DNA of 64,000 nucleotides from Ponticoccus alexandrii. Lineage in GTDB: Bacteria; Pseudomonadota; Alphaproteobacteria; Rhodobacterales; Rhodobacteraceae. The DNA lies in contig NZ_CP047168.1 in NCBI RefSeq assembly GCF_016806125.1, positions 62,001-126,000 on the forward strand. The letters run 5' to 3'. Below, one piece after another: positions 1 to 7,939 of this stretch. The notes below the pieces were generated by a model, which saw only the letters and a list, made by a program, of their open reading frames with translations, searched no databases and was not told where the DNA came from. The translations under genes were made by a program, and so were the position numbers. Each line of letters begins with the position of its first letter. Within the stretch, counting starts at the first letter, position 1.

Positions 1-502
1 GATCGCGCAGGGTTTCGGCCAGACGGTCCACTCCGTAGCCCTTGGCTATGCCGTTCAGATCCAGCGCTATGGGAGCGACCTTGCAGATGCGGTCGCCTTC
101 GAACTCCAGAGCCTGATCCGCCGGGCGGCGCGGGGTTTTCATCGCGGTGCGGATGCCCTCGGGCGCGGCCGCCTTCGGCCCGAAACCCCAGGCCGTCACC
201 GCGTCACCCATGCCGATGTCGAACGCGCCGCCGGATATGCGCCCGATCTTTATGCCGAGGCGCAGCACCTCGGCGAGCCGCGCGGGAAGCGCGATCCATT
301 CGCCCACCGGCGCCGCGTTGAGCCGCATCAGGTCGCTGTCGGGCTTCCAGGTCGACATCTGTCCGTCCACTTCGTCCACGGTCGCCTGTAGCGCCGTGCG
401 GATCGGCGCCGGGTCGAGACCGGGCCCTGCGAAGAACAGCGCCGACCAGCGCGTGCCCATGGTCGGCCCGTTCAGGGCGATCCGCGCGCGCTCAGTAGAC
501 AT
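1..502 (-). CDS. apbE: FAD:protein FMN transferase (ApbE family), 3' end outside window
   Basis: ApbE enzymes attach FMN covalently to threonine residues of extracytoplasmic redox proteins. The visible 167 codons read from ATG at 502 and contain the family's typical segments: an early GPTMGTRWS stretch, GGAFDIGMGDAV, and near the window edge LNGIAKGYGVDRLAE, which matches the conserved nucleotide/Mg-binding part. The C-terminal half lies beyond base 1. The start overlaps the stop of the upstream reductase gene by 11 bp, so the two are translationally coupled. No signal peptide is obvious in the first residues. Its neighbours (PepSY/flavodoxin reductase, DUF2271 protein) are the usual company of ApbE in proteobacterial envelope redox clusters. 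Family assignment is firm; the target protein is unknown. Confidence 0.85.
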   Translation of the reverse strand, partial: MSTERARIALNGPTMGTRWSALFFAGPGLDPAPIRTALQATVDEVDGQMSTWKPDSDLMRLNAAPVGEWIALPARLAEVLRLGIKIGRISGGAFDIGMGDAVTAWGFGPKAAAPEGIRTAMKTPRRPADQALEFEGDRICKVAPIALDLNGIAKGYGVDRLAETLRD

Positions 503-2417
503 CTTCGACATACCGTCCCTCCGCCTTCAGTACCGCCGGTGTCAGCCCGGTCGGTGCGAGGATCTCGGCCAGCGCATCGGCCACGCCGGCCGCCATGTCG
601 CGCCCGCCGCAGACCATCACGCGGGCGCCGTTGCGGATGAGGTCCGCGACCTGGGCGGCCTCGCCGCGCAGCGCGTCTTGCACGTAGTGCGGACGCGCCC
701 CGCGTGAGACGGCCGTGACCAGCCCGGTCAAACGACCCTCGTCCTGCCAGCCGGCGATGTCCTCGCCGTAGAAGAAATCGCTGTCGGGATGGCGCATGCC
801 GAAGAAGAGGTGAACGGGCCTGCGACGCGCGTTGCCGCGTATGAAGCCGGCAAGCGGCCCGATGCCGGTCCCCGCGCCGATCAGGATCAGTGGTGCCTTG
901 CCGCGACCGGCGCGGAAGCCGGGATTGCGCCGCAGGAAGGCTGCGACGGTATCGCCCGGCTCCAGCGCGGTGAGCTGACCCGAACACAGGCCGCCGGGGT
1001 GCTTCTTGACCACGATCTCGACAAAGCCGTCGCGGTGCCCGGAGGCAAGCGAGTAAAGCCGCGGGACGGCGCTGCCCTCGGGCAGGACGCCGATCAGGTC
1101 GCCCGCCTGGAACCGTGCGAACCCGCCACCGCGCAGACGTTGCCAGAGCGAGGCGCGCGGAAGCGCGAAGCGCAGGATGGCGGTCGGGGCCTGCACCTCG
1201 GCGCCGTAGTCGCGGCGCGAGACGAGGGTGAGCGTGGTCGCTTGCGGCTGGACCGGCTGGTGTGCCAGTTCGAGGTCGATCCCCAGCACGTCGCCGAGTG
1301 TGCGGCCCCAGCGGGCGAAATCCTGCGGCGACTGCCGGTCGATCGTGTCCAGCGGCATTAGCTCGGGCCAGCCCTTCGTTTGCGCCGCTGTCGCAACATC
1401 CCTGGCGAAGGCGCAATAGGCCGGAAAGCTGCGGTCGCCGAATCCGAGCACGGCCAGTGGAATCTCCGCCGCCGGGTCGGATGCGGTCAGCCGGTCGAGA
1501 AAGCCCTTCGCCGAGGCCGGCGCCGCCCCGTCGCCATAGGTCGCGGCGAGCAGGATGATCCGCCGGGCGTTGGTGTAGCGCTCGGGGCCGAAGCCCGACA
1601 TCGGGCCGACATGGACGCTCTGCCCGGCTTGCGTCAGCGCAGCGTGAAGCGTCGCGGCAAAGCCCCAGGTGCTGCCGCCCTCGCTCCCGACAAGCAGGAT
1701 CGTCTCGGCGCGTCCCGCGGGCTGATTGCCACGGATGCGCGGCCGACCGCGCCGCCCGGCGAGCCAGACCAGCACGCCGGTCGCGCCCATTGCAGGCACG
1801 CCGAGCGCCATGAGCCCGAGCACGAGGCCAAGTGTCGCCGCACCCTGTCCGGTGTGCAGCATGTAGATGGTTTCCGACAGGCGCGCCCATCCCGTCAGGT
1901 CGGCCCATGCCAGAAGGGTTCCGTCGCCCTGATCGAGATAGCCGGTTCCCCGGTCGGTCTTGAGCGTGAAGACGTCCGTCGGGTCGCCGGGATAGGGAAA
2001 GCTCAGTTCGCGCAACGCGGCGACCGGTGTCTGCCGAAGCGTGGGCATCCGGCCGGGAGCGAAGCCGATCTCTCCACTGACCTCGGCCGGGGTGGCCGGC
2101 ATGGCGCCGCCATCGGGCAGCAGATCGAAGGTGGAGGCCGTCATCCAAAGTGCGGTCGTGGAGGACAGGACAAGGCCCGCGACGGCGATCCGGGCGATCT
2201 CGACATGCAGCCTGCCCGCGAGCGGACCACGCAAGCGGGCGAACCAGTGCCGCCAGCCGCCCGCCCGCCGCGCGACCAGCGCGGCCCCGGAGAGCGAGAG
2301 GACCAGCATCGCGGCAGCCCCTGCGGCCATGGCGATGCGCCCGCCATCGCCCAGAAACAGCGACCGGTGCAAGTTGGTCAGCCAGCGTTCGGCCTGGTTG
2401 GGGTCGGCCGAGGCCAC
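492..2417 (-). CDS. PepSY-TM/flavodoxin/FAD-NAD(P) reductase, main part downstream of an in-frame TAG
   Basis: The 641 residues hold two membrane-helix clusters (about 25-50 and 70-95, then about 190-215) with PepSY-type sequence between them, a flavodoxin-like domain (about 235-370, ILLVGSEGGSTWGFA) and a ferredoxin-reductase-type FAD/NAD(P) module (about 385-641, with RLYSLASG, LIGAGTGIGPLAGF and VMVCGGRDMAAGV). Such proteins pass NAD(P)H electrons across the inner membrane. The apparent start is GTG at 2417, but two codons upstream lies TAG (2421-2423). The same frame continues upstream as the missing N-terminus, so this is the larger piece of a roughly 735-residue protein broken by one nonsense codon. 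Translation could restart at the GTG; whether the product works is unknown. The stop overlaps the apbE start. Confidence 0.75.
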   Translation of the reverse strand: MASADPNQAERWLTNLHRSLFLGDGGRIAMAAGAAAMLVLSLSGAALVARRAGGWRHWFARLRGPLAGRLHVEIARIAVAGLVLSSTTALWMTASTFDLLPDGGAMPATPAEVSGEIGFAPGRMPTLRQTPVAALRELSFPYPGDPTDVFTLKTDRGTGYLDQGDGTLLAWADLTGWARLSETIYMLHTGQGAATLGLVLGLMALGVPAMGATGVLVWLAGRRGRPRIRGNQPAGRAETILLVGSEGGSTWGFAATLHAALTQAGQSVHVGPMSGFGPERYTNARRIILLAATYGDGAAPASAKGFLDRLTASDPAAEIPLAVLGFGDRSFPAYCAFARDVATAAQTKGWPELMPLDTIDRQSPQDFARWGRTLGDVLGIDLELAHQPVQPQATTLTLVSRRDYGAEVQAPTAILRFALPRASLWQRLRGGGFARFQAGDLIGVLPEGSAVPRLYSLASGHRDGFVEIVVKKHPGGLCSGQLTALEPGDTVAAFLRRNPGFRAGRGKAPLILIGAGTGIGPLAGFIRGNARRRPVHLFFGMRHPDSDFFYGEDIAGWQDEGRLTGLVTAVSRGARPHYVQDALRGEAAQVADLIRNGARVMVCGGRDMAAGVADALAEILAPTGLTPAVLKAEGRYVEDVY

Positions 2418-2420
2418 GCC

Positions 2421-2699
2421 CTAACCCGTGGCGGGGTCGATAACGGCGGCGCCCGGCGCGCCGTGGTCGAACCAGTAGGCGGTGATCCGACCGGAGGGTG
2501 ACCGGCGGATCTGCTCGACGCCCGGATAGACGGCCTGGATGCGGTCCGCGAGAGCGGCGACGGTCAGTCCGGCTTCCGCCTGCGGCGCGGCGATGCGCTC
2601 GGCCGCAGGGAAGACCGACAGAGCCGCGCCGCTCAGGCTCAGGATGGTGACGAGCGCAAGGGCCAGAAGACCCGGCCAGCGATGGAGTGCACGGATCAT
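2421..2699 (-). pseudogene. N-terminal fragment of the PepSY-TM reductase, cut by TAG
   Basis: From ATG at 2699 this reads 92 residues: a first membrane helix (LHRWPGLLALALVTILSLSG) and a PepSY segment ending VIDPATG, then TAG. Without shifting frame the next codons give GVASADPNQAERW, the expected continuation of a PepSY-TM protein (typically DPATG followed by a linker and another helix). A single base change to a sense codon would restore one protein from 2699 to 492. It is therefore an interrupted gene rather than a separate one. Recent decay, stop-codon readthrough or a sequencing error are all possible. It lies 12 bp downstream of the DUF2271 gene in the same operon. Confidence 0.7.
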
Positions 2700-2710
2700 G
2701 GCCCCGCTCC

Positions 2711-3181
2711 TCACATGTCGTAGGCGAAGCTGGCGATGTACCGGCGCCCGGTCACCGGCGTGCCCGCGCCATCGGTCGTGAGCGGGACGGCCACCTCGTT
2801 CGGGCTGTCGCGCATGTCCTCGACGGCCGCGTCGATGTGGAGCGTGTAGCCCGCGTCGAACAATGCGTCGGCCAGGTCGAGCGTTATCTCGAGCGTGCGG
2901 CCCGCGCCGACGCTGGCGCCGGTGATGCCGTTGACCTGCGCGGTGTCGCCGCCGGTGGCGCGGTACCAGTCGCTCAGATGCTCGTAGTACTTGGACTTGT
3001 CTCCCGCCATCCACAGGCTGCCGACATAGGCGCCGGAGGCGTCGGTGACGTAGAGCGCGAGATAGGCCCCGTCGCCGCCGTAATTGTTGAGGGTCGTGGT
3101 CAGGGTCACCGGCCGCGCCATGGCGAGGCCGGGAAGCGTCAGCGCCGTGGTCAGCGCGAGCGTTGCGAGAAGCGATTTCAT
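2711..3181 (-). CDS. DUF2271 periplasmic protein
   Basis: This 156-aa protein begins with a clear Sec signal peptide (MKSLLATLALTTALTLPGLAMA, cleavage after about residue 22). The rest resembles the DUF2271 family: LTTTLNNYGGDGAYLALYVTDASGAYVGSLWMAG, a YYEHLSDW motif and a C-terminal RYIASFAYDM. Proteins of this family usually sit between a PepSY-TM reductase and ApbE, as here, and are thought to belong to the same extracytoplasmic redox chain; a biochemical role is not established. It follows the Asp-rich gene by 37 bp and precedes the broken reductase gene by 11 bp, so it is an internal member of the minus-strand operon starting at 3590. Confidence 0.75.
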   Translation of the reverse strand: MKSLLATLALTTALTLPGLAMARPVTLTTTLNNYGGDGAYLALYVTDASGAYVGSLWMAGDKSKYYEHLSDWYRATGGDTAQVNGITGASVGAGRTLEITLDLADALFDAGYTLHIDAAVEDMRDSPNEVAVPLTTDGAGTPVTGRRYIASFAYDM

Positions 3182-3218
3182 CGTGATGATCCTAGTTCGG
3201 AGGGGGCTTCGGAGCGGT

Positions 3219-3590
3219 TCAGTTCACCTGAACCTGCGGAGGTGCGCCGTTCCCGAAGAGACCGTTCTGCGGCGGGGCGACCGTGCCGGCGGGCGCGGGA
3301 TTGCGAGCGCCGCCCCGACAATCGTCGTCGTCATCGTCGTCGTCGCAGTCATCGTCATCGTCGTGATCGTCGTCGTGGCCGCGACGCGAACCGTCCCGCC
3401 AGCGGTCGTCATCGTCGTCGTCGTCATCGTCGCTGGCGAGAACGAGCGGCATCTCTTGCAGGGCGTCATCGAAGAGAGCGGCGACGGGCCGAAGGACGTC
3501 GGGCGGGGATTGCATCGCGCTCCAGGCGGGGACGCCGATCGCGGCGGTCAGCGCCGTGGACGCGACCAGAAGTGTCAGGGTCTTTTTCAT
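3219..3590 (-). CDS. secreted Asp-rich low-complexity protein, possible metal binder
   Basis: A 123-aa product with a signal peptide (residues 1-25) and a strongly acidic low-complexity core at residues 54-91: runs of nine, five and eight aspartates interspersed with His, Arg and two Cys (82 and 91). The DNA of the core (about 3316-3430) is a degenerate gac/gat trinucleotide tract. The tail is Gly/Pro/Asn-rich. I recognise no family. Poly-Asp with His and Cys in the periplasm suggests binding or buffering of divalent cations, which would fit the neighbouring metalloreductase-like genes, but this is inference. It is the first gene of the minus-strand operon and has a paired-repeat regulatory region directly upstream (3636-3685). 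Confidence 0.65.
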   Translation of the reverse strand: MKKTLTLLVASTALTAAIGVPAWSAMQSPPDVLRPVAALFDDALQEMPLVLASDDDDDDDDDRWRDGSRRGHDDDHDDDDDCDDDDDDDDCRGGARNPAPAGTVAPPQNGLFGNGAPPQVQVN

Positions 3591-3635
3591 GGCAGGGTCT
3601 CCTTTCGTCTGCTGAGCACAATCTGATGCCGCGAC

Positions 3636-3684
3636 CTGAGGGCTTCCTGACGCGGCAGCGATTCCCGCTTCAGCTTGCCGTCAG
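3636..3684. promoter_or_regulatory. candidate response-regulator operator upstream of the Asp-rich gene
   Basis: Two CTGA half-sites 11 bp apart on the plus strand (starting 3636 and 3647) face two on the minus strand (CTGAC starting 3684 and CTGAAG starting 3673), also 11 bp apart. The minus-strand pair reads CTGACGGCAAGCTGAAGC. The same layout occurs at 5482-5531 in front of the response-regulator gene. Eleven-base direct repeats are typical of OmpR-family regulators. The role as binding site is inferred. Confidence 0.5.
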
Positions 3685-3770
3685 GAAAATGGCCCCGCCG
3701 ATGAGGGCGGGGCCAAAAAGATGCGAGCGCAGGCCAAAGGGCTGACATGGCGATGCGCCCTGCCCCGCGG

Positions 3771-5120
3771 TCAGGCGAATTCGAACTGCTCGAAACGGAC
3801 ACGTCGAGGCGTTTGGCCTTCTGCTTTCAAGCCCTTGAGGACCCCGTCCTTCAGGCCGGTTGGGCCACAGAACCACAGATCGGCTTGCCTGACCGTGAAA
3901 GGGGCGGTGCTGATCAGCCGTTCAGCCGTGAGCCTGCCATCGCGCGCCGTGGCGACCACCTCGAAACTGAATCTCGGATTGCGGGCGGCCGCAGCGCGCA
4001 ACGTCTCCAGCCCGATCGCCTCCTCTTGCGTCCGAACGCAGTGGATGAGGTGAATTTCGCGACTATCCGCTTCGGTCAGGCTTTCCGCCCAGGCGAGGAA
4101 CGGCGTGATGCCGATGCCACCGGCAAGCCAGATCTGGCGCGCACCGCCCTTGCGGAAATCGAAGCGGCCATAGGGGCCCTCAACCTGCACGCGCGTTCCG
4201 GTCTGCAAGGTTGCGGGAAGGCTCCGTGTCCAGCCACCCAGAGCCCGGATGGAGAACGTCATAGTGCCATCAGGGCGCGGCGCACCTGCGATCGTGAACG
4301 GGTGCGGCTCGGACAGCCCAACCTCCGGCGCTCGAATGAAGGCGAATTGCCCAGGCCGCCACCACATTGCCCGGCCTCTGGGGGTGAGCGTCAAGGTGGT
4401 CGTGTCACCGGTCTGGCTGATCTCGCTGACGGTGAAGTCTTTGCGCCGCAGGTGCGGAGCGAGCAACTCGGTGAAGATCCAGGCGACAACTCCGGCGATG
4501 CCGAAAGCATTCAGCACCAACATCAATGTCGGGTCCACCCCAGAAGGCATGTCGACAAAAAACTGGTGAAACACCACGATTGCAAAAAGAGCTCCCATGA
4601 AACGATGGCTGAACCGCCAGAGCTGATAGGGAATCTCGAGCCCGATGAAGGGCAATCTCCGGAACCAGCTGACAGCAACCATGGCGAGAAGCGCGTTGAA
4701 GGCGAGTTCGCCTGCCTCTTCACCCAGTTCCCCTAGGGAGGTTTCACGCACCAAACGCTCGAAATCCGGCTCTATCTGTTGGTGCAGGATCATCAGGACC
4801 ATTGCGGAAATGCCGAGCCATTTGTGGACCCGGTACATGCGGTCGAGACCGCCGAACAATGGTTCCACCAGTGGCGGCCGTGCGGCGAGGATCAAGGTCT
4901 GAGCCATCGCGACAACTGCCGCGGCCCCGACGGCAATGCCAAGTGCTGCATCCGCACCATAAGGCGCATAGGTGTTCAACCCGAGCAGACCCGCCAGCAG
5001 GCATGGCAGCGCCACCAGCACAGGGCCCGTCAGAGCCAGAGGAGAGTTGAGGGAAAGCCGAGAGAGTGGAGGAAGGCCCGGCGCGGAGACATTACCATCA
5101 CGATGCGCCGTATCAGTCAT
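3771..5120 (-). CDS. ferric-reductase-like transmembrane flavocytochrome
   Basis: This 449-aa protein joins a ferric-reductase-like heme b membrane domain (about residues 25-215) to a ferredoxin-reductase FAD/NAD(P) domain (about 225-449). Paired histidines for two hemes are visible in HKWLGISAMVLMILHQQ and HRFMGALFAIVVFHQF. FAD binding is marked by HPFTIAG and the pyrophosphate/NAD region by IWLAGGIGITPFLAWAE; it ends RVRFEQFEFA as in related oxidoreductases. It should move NAD(P)H electrons across the membrane to a periplasmic acceptor (metal ion or protein). I chose ATG 5120 over upstream in-frame starts because it overlaps the stop of the PepSY gene by 8 bp, a coupled arrangement. It is the second gene of an operon starting at 5430. 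Confidence 0.85.
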   Translation of the reverse strand: MTDTAHRDGNVSAPGLPPLSRLSLNSPLALTGPVLVALPCLLAGLLGLNTYAPYGADAALGIAVGAAAVVAMAQTLILAARPPLVEPLFGGLDRMYRVHKWLGISAMVLMILHQQIEPDFERLVRETSLGELGEEAGELAFNALLAMVAVSWFRRLPFIGLEIPYQLWRFSHRFMGALFAIVVFHQFFVDMPSGVDPTLMLVLNAFGIAGVVAWIFTELLAPHLRRKDFTVSEISQTGDTTTLTLTPRGRAMWWRPGQFAFIRAPEVGLSEPHPFTIAGAPRPDGTMTFSIRALGGWTRSLPATLQTGTRVQVEGPYGRFDFRKGGARQIWLAGGIGITPFLAWAESLTEADSREIHLIHCVRTQEEAIGLETLRAAAARNPRFSFEVVATARDGRLTAERLISTAPFTVRQADLWFCGPTGLKDGVLKGLKAEGQTPRRVRFEQFEFA

Positions 5121-5430
5121 CGTCGCGTCTCTCGTGATCGCGGTCACGACGATCATCCTCGTCGTCCTCAAACTCGAACTCGATTACTTCCAGCGTGGCC
5201 GGGTGGACCGTCACCTCGATCGCACGCCCCTGGGCATCCCGGCCGTCAATTTCGTAGCAGCCATCGTCGATCTTGATGCGGCGAACCGCCCAGCCATTTT
5301 CCTCGGCAAGACGGGCAACCGCGTCGCGCGGCTGCCAATCAGCCATCGGGACGAAGCAGTCGTCGTCAGCCAGCACCGCGCCGGCCGGGAAGACCGCGAG
5401 AAAGCCGATAATTGTCAATGTCTTCTTCAT
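5113..5430 (-). CDS. small periplasmic PepSY-domain protein
   Basis: A 105-aa protein with a signal peptide (MKKTLTIIGFLAVFPAGAVLA) and one PepSY-like domain: WQPRDAVARLAEENGWAVRRIKIDDGCYEIDGRDAQGR, followed by the EVTVHPATLEVIEF strand. The tail is Asp/Arg-rich (DDEDDRRDRDHERRDDD). Small PepSY proteins of this type are often encoded next to two-component systems and membrane reductases. ATG 5430 is preferred to the upstream GTG (5439) because an AGGAG sits 8 nt before it. It is the first gene of an operon with the flavocytochrome and diverges from the response regulator; the shared 145-bp intergenic region holds the candidate operator. Confidence 0.8.
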   Translation of the reverse strand: MKKTLTIIGFLAVFPAGAVLADDDCFVPMADWQPRDAVARLAEENGWAVRRIKIDDGCYEIDGRDAQGRAIEVTVHPATLEVIEFEFEDDEDDRRDRDHERRDDD

Positions 5431-5481
5431 GGGGCACACTCCTAGTGGCTCGCCTCTTGATGCACTTCATGCGCTGCGAAG

Positions 5482-5531
5482 CTGACGGCAGCCTGAACGG
5501 GCGCGACCCACAGGCTTCAGCTTCGTGTCAG
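5482..5531. promoter_or_regulatory. candidate divergent operator between the PepSY and response-regulator genes
   Basis: Plus-strand CTGAC (5482) and CTGAA (5493) are 11 bp apart; minus-strand CTGAC (5531) and CTGAAG (5520) are 11 bp apart. The minus-strand pair, CTGACACGAAGCTGAAGC, differs from the site before the Asp-rich gene in only three central bases, and the outer distance (50 bp) is almost the same as there (49 bp). It probably serves both divergent transcripts and allows autoregulation of the two-component genes; binding is inferred. Confidence 0.55.
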
Positions 5532-5575
5532 CCAGACGGATCATGGAGGGACATCAGACAAGGACGGGTACGACC

Positions 5576-6235
5576 ATGCGCATATTGCTGATCGAAGACG
5601 ACACGACCCTCGGCGCTGCCGTGCGCGACCAGATCGCAGCCGATGGCCAGTCAGTGGATTGGGTTACGCGGTTGGATGCGGCGAGCGATGCCATGGCTGC
5701 TACGTCCTACGACTTGATCCTGCTCGACCTGATGCTGCCGGACGGGCGTGGCATCGGATTCCTCAAGGTTTTGCGCACGCGGGGCGACGTGACGCCGGTC
5801 ATCATTCTTACCGCACTCGACCAAGTGTCGGACCGCATCGAAGGCCTCAACGGGGGCGCAGACGACTACCTTGTGAAGCCTTTCGACCTTTCGGAACTGT
5901 CGGCGCGGATCGGATCGGTCGCGCGGCGCTACAGCGGCAACCCCAACCCGATCCTGACCCATGGACCGCTCGACATCGACCTTGCCGCGCGCAGCGTCCA
6001 TCGGGATGGCCGACATGTGCCGCTGACGGCGCGGGAATGGGCGCTCTTCGAAGCGTTCCTCGCGCGCCCCGGGCAACTCCTGTCTAAGGCGCAGTTGGAG
6101 GAGAAGCTCTACGCTTTCGACGCCGAGGTCGAGAGCAACACCATCGAGGTCCATGTCAGCCGCCTGCGGAAGAAACTGGGGAGCGCAATCATCGAGACCG
6201 AGCGCGGCATGGGCTACCGCCTGGGCAGGCCATGA
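5576..6235 (+). CDS. OmpR/PhoB-family response regulator
   Basis: 219 aa. The receiver domain (1-115) carries the acidic pair D8-D9, phospho-acceptor D51 in LILLDLMLPDG, T79 and K101 in YLVKPFD. A winged-helix DNA-binding domain follows (about 125-219; LLSKAQLEEKLY, NTIEVHVSRLRKKLG, ERGMGYRLG). The start at 5576 is chosen because the receiver begins at MRILLIEDD; upstream in-frame codons add nothing conserved. The gene overlaps the kinase gene by 4 bp (ATGA) and diverges from the PepSY-flavocytochrome operon. Class and partner are clear. The likely targets are its own promoter region and the two neighbouring redox operons, judged by the shared 11-bp direct repeats. Confidence 0.92.
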   Translation: MRILLIEDDTTLGAAVRDQIAADGQSVDWVTRLDAASDAMAATSYDLILLDLMLPDGRGIGFLKVLRTRGDVTPVIILTALDQVSDRIEGLNGGADDYLVKPFDLSELSARIGSVARRYSGNPNPILTHGPLDIDLAARSVHRDGRHVPLTAREWALFEAFLARPGQLLSKAQLEEKLYAFDAEVESNTIEVHVSRLRKKLGSAIIETERGMGYRLGRP

Positions 6236-7569
6236 GGTGGCCCGCCAGCCTGCAGGCACGGCTCGGACTGTCGGTGGGGCTGGTGCTGACGATGCTGTGG
6301 CTTCTCGCAGCGACGGTGACGGCCGTCATCGTCCGAGCCGAAATGGACGAGGTCTTCGACAGCGCGCTCCGTGAGACAGCGGAGCGGATCCTGCCGCTGG
6401 CCGTTACCGACATCGTCGGGCGGGAAGATCAGGGTGTGACCCAGCGGCTCGCCCCGATCCGTGAGCATGACGAGTTCTTCACCTATCTCATACGGGATGC
6501 CGAAGGCCGCGTCCTGTTGCAATCACATGCGGCGGACCCCACCGTGTTCCCCTCCTATGACGGGCCCGGGTTTCGCCAGACCGCGACGCACCGTCTCTAC
6601 AGCGACGCGGCGCTTCAGGACACGATCCGCATCACAGTGGCCGAGCCGCTGGCCCACCGCATGTCGGTGGCTCGCGAAATCCAGATGGGTCTCGGCCTGC
6701 CCTTGCTGATCGTGCTTCCAGTGGCCTTGATCGCGATCATCCTGGCAGTTCGCTTCAGCCTTGATCCTCTGCGCCGGTTCCGCGCGCGGCTGGAAGCACG
6801 TGGCGCTCGCGACCTTTCGCAGGTTCCTCACGAGGGGCTTCCAACTGAAATCGGCCCGTTGGCTGATACGCTGAACAGCCTGCTGGCCAGATTGCGCGAG
6901 GCGTTCGAGGCCGAGCGAAGCTTCGCCGCGAATGCCGCTCACGAGTTACGCACACCACTCGCGGGAGCGATCGCGCAGGCGCAGAGGCTCAGGTCGGAAA
7001 CCAAGGACCGAGCGGCTGCACAACGTGCGACCGACATCGAGGAGACGCTGAAAAGGCTGACGCGACGCACAGAACGCATGATGCAACTGGCGCGGGCAGA
7101 AGGCGGGCGATTGAGGATGGACAAAAGCTCGGATCTGAGGGGGGTTGCGAGAATTGTGGTGGATGATATTGGCCGCACGGGCACACCAGACCGTATCAGG
7201 CTGAATCTTCCCGACATGGCTGTCATGTCAGATCTTGATCCCGACGCCTTTGCTATCCTGTGCCGGAACCTCGTGGAAAACGCTCTTCGTCATGGGGGAC
7301 AGACTACCCCGGTCGACGTCACTCTGACCGCATCTGGCCAATTTACGGTGGCGAATGACGGCCCTGTCGTGCCGAGCGAAACGCTCAACCGGCTGACAGC
7401 GCGTTTCGAGCGGGCAAGTGCCACCGCCGACGGCAGCGGCCTGGGTCTTGCCATCGTCGCCGCAATAACAGAGCGGATCGGCAGCCGCCTTGTCCTTCAA
7501 TCGCCGCGGCCGGACCGGACCACAGGCTTTCAAGTATCGCTCAGGTTGCCGATAGAAGACAGCGAGTGA
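6232..7569 (+). CDS. sensor histidine kinase
   Basis: A 445-aa membrane kinase. A first helix lies at about residues 12-35, a periplasmic sensor loop at about 36-152, a second helix at about 153-178, a HAMP-like linker to about 225, the HisKA domain with phospho-acceptor H237 in AAHELRTPLAG, and the HATPase domain with N346 (NLVENALRHG) and D400-V409 (DGSGLGLAIV). It belongs to the class-I kinases that pair with OmpR-type regulators. It overlaps its regulator by ATGA. The periplasmic loop has no recognisable motif for a metal or other ligand, so the signal is unknown; the neighbouring reductase genes suggest a redox or metal cue. Confidence 0.92.
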   Translation: MRWPASLQARLGLSVGLVLTMLWLLAATVTAVIVRAEMDEVFDSALRETAERILPLAVTDIVGREDQGVTQRLAPIREHDEFFTYLIRDAEGRVLLQSHAADPTVFPSYDGPGFRQTATHRLYSDAALQDTIRITVAEPLAHRMSVAREIQMGLGLPLLIVLPVALIAIILAVRFSLDPLRRFRARLEARGARDLSQVPHEGLPTEIGPLADTLNSLLARLREAFEAERSFAANAAHELRTPLAGAIAQAQRLRSETKDRAAAQRATDIEETLKRLTRRTERMMQLARAEGGRLRMDKSSDLRGVARIVVDDIGRTGTPDRIRLNLPDMAVMSDLDPDAFAILCRNLVENALRHGGQTTPVDVTLTASGQFTVANDGPVVPSETLNRLTARFERASATADGSGLGLAIVAAITERIGSRLVLQSPRPDRTTGFQVSLRLPIEDSE

Positions 7570-7921
7570 AATCGACATCGACTTTGGTTCCCAAAGGGCC
7601 AAATGCAGCCTCGGGATCAAGATCATCAGGGCCCGGCCTTGCGCGTCGGTTACTGTGCTATGCAGCGTCACGCTCGGAAAGGCAGCGCACAGCGCCAGCA
7701 GCCTGTTCGGAACAGACCCCGCATTGATGATCGTCATGTAGCCAGCGCTCACCATGGGGGTGACCGCTGTCTCCAGCACACAGGGATGGCCGACGAAAAG
7801 GCTTCCCGAACATAGTAGAAGTTGACTGTCGGAAGCTACTGTTAGCCGACTGGCTATCCTCGGTCACGGGGGCATTGCTAGGCCCGGGGGCACACCTGCG
7901 CCATGCCCGGGCCCTCGGAAA
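7570..7921. other. no gene recognised
   Basis: About 350 bp after the kinase gene. Open frames exist on both strands but show no recognisable family or clear ribosome site. A weak hairpin (7581-7601, TTTGGTTC paired with GGGCCAAA) could end the two-component operon. At 7881-7913 an inverted repeat GGCCCGGG...CCCGGGCC is present. This looks like a junction between the redox module and the plasmid backbone. Confidence 0.4.
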
Positions 7922-7939
7922 GTGAGGCCGAAGCCTCAC
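7922..7939 (-). terminator. hairpin at the end of the 54-aa gene
   Basis: GTGAGGC-CGAA-GCCTCAC, a perfect 7-bp stem overlapping the stop codon of the minus-strand gene 7936-8100. There is no T-run after it, so intrinsic termination is only plausible. Confidence 0.35.

Noticed and set aside
3310-3440. Tandem short repeats considered as CRISPR or satellite
   Set aside because: The period is three bases and lies in frame inside a signal-peptide protein; there are no spacers.
7228-7779. 183-codon minus-strand frame across the kinase end
   Set aside because: Most of it is antisense to the kinase ATPase domain; the remaining part has no recognisable sequence.
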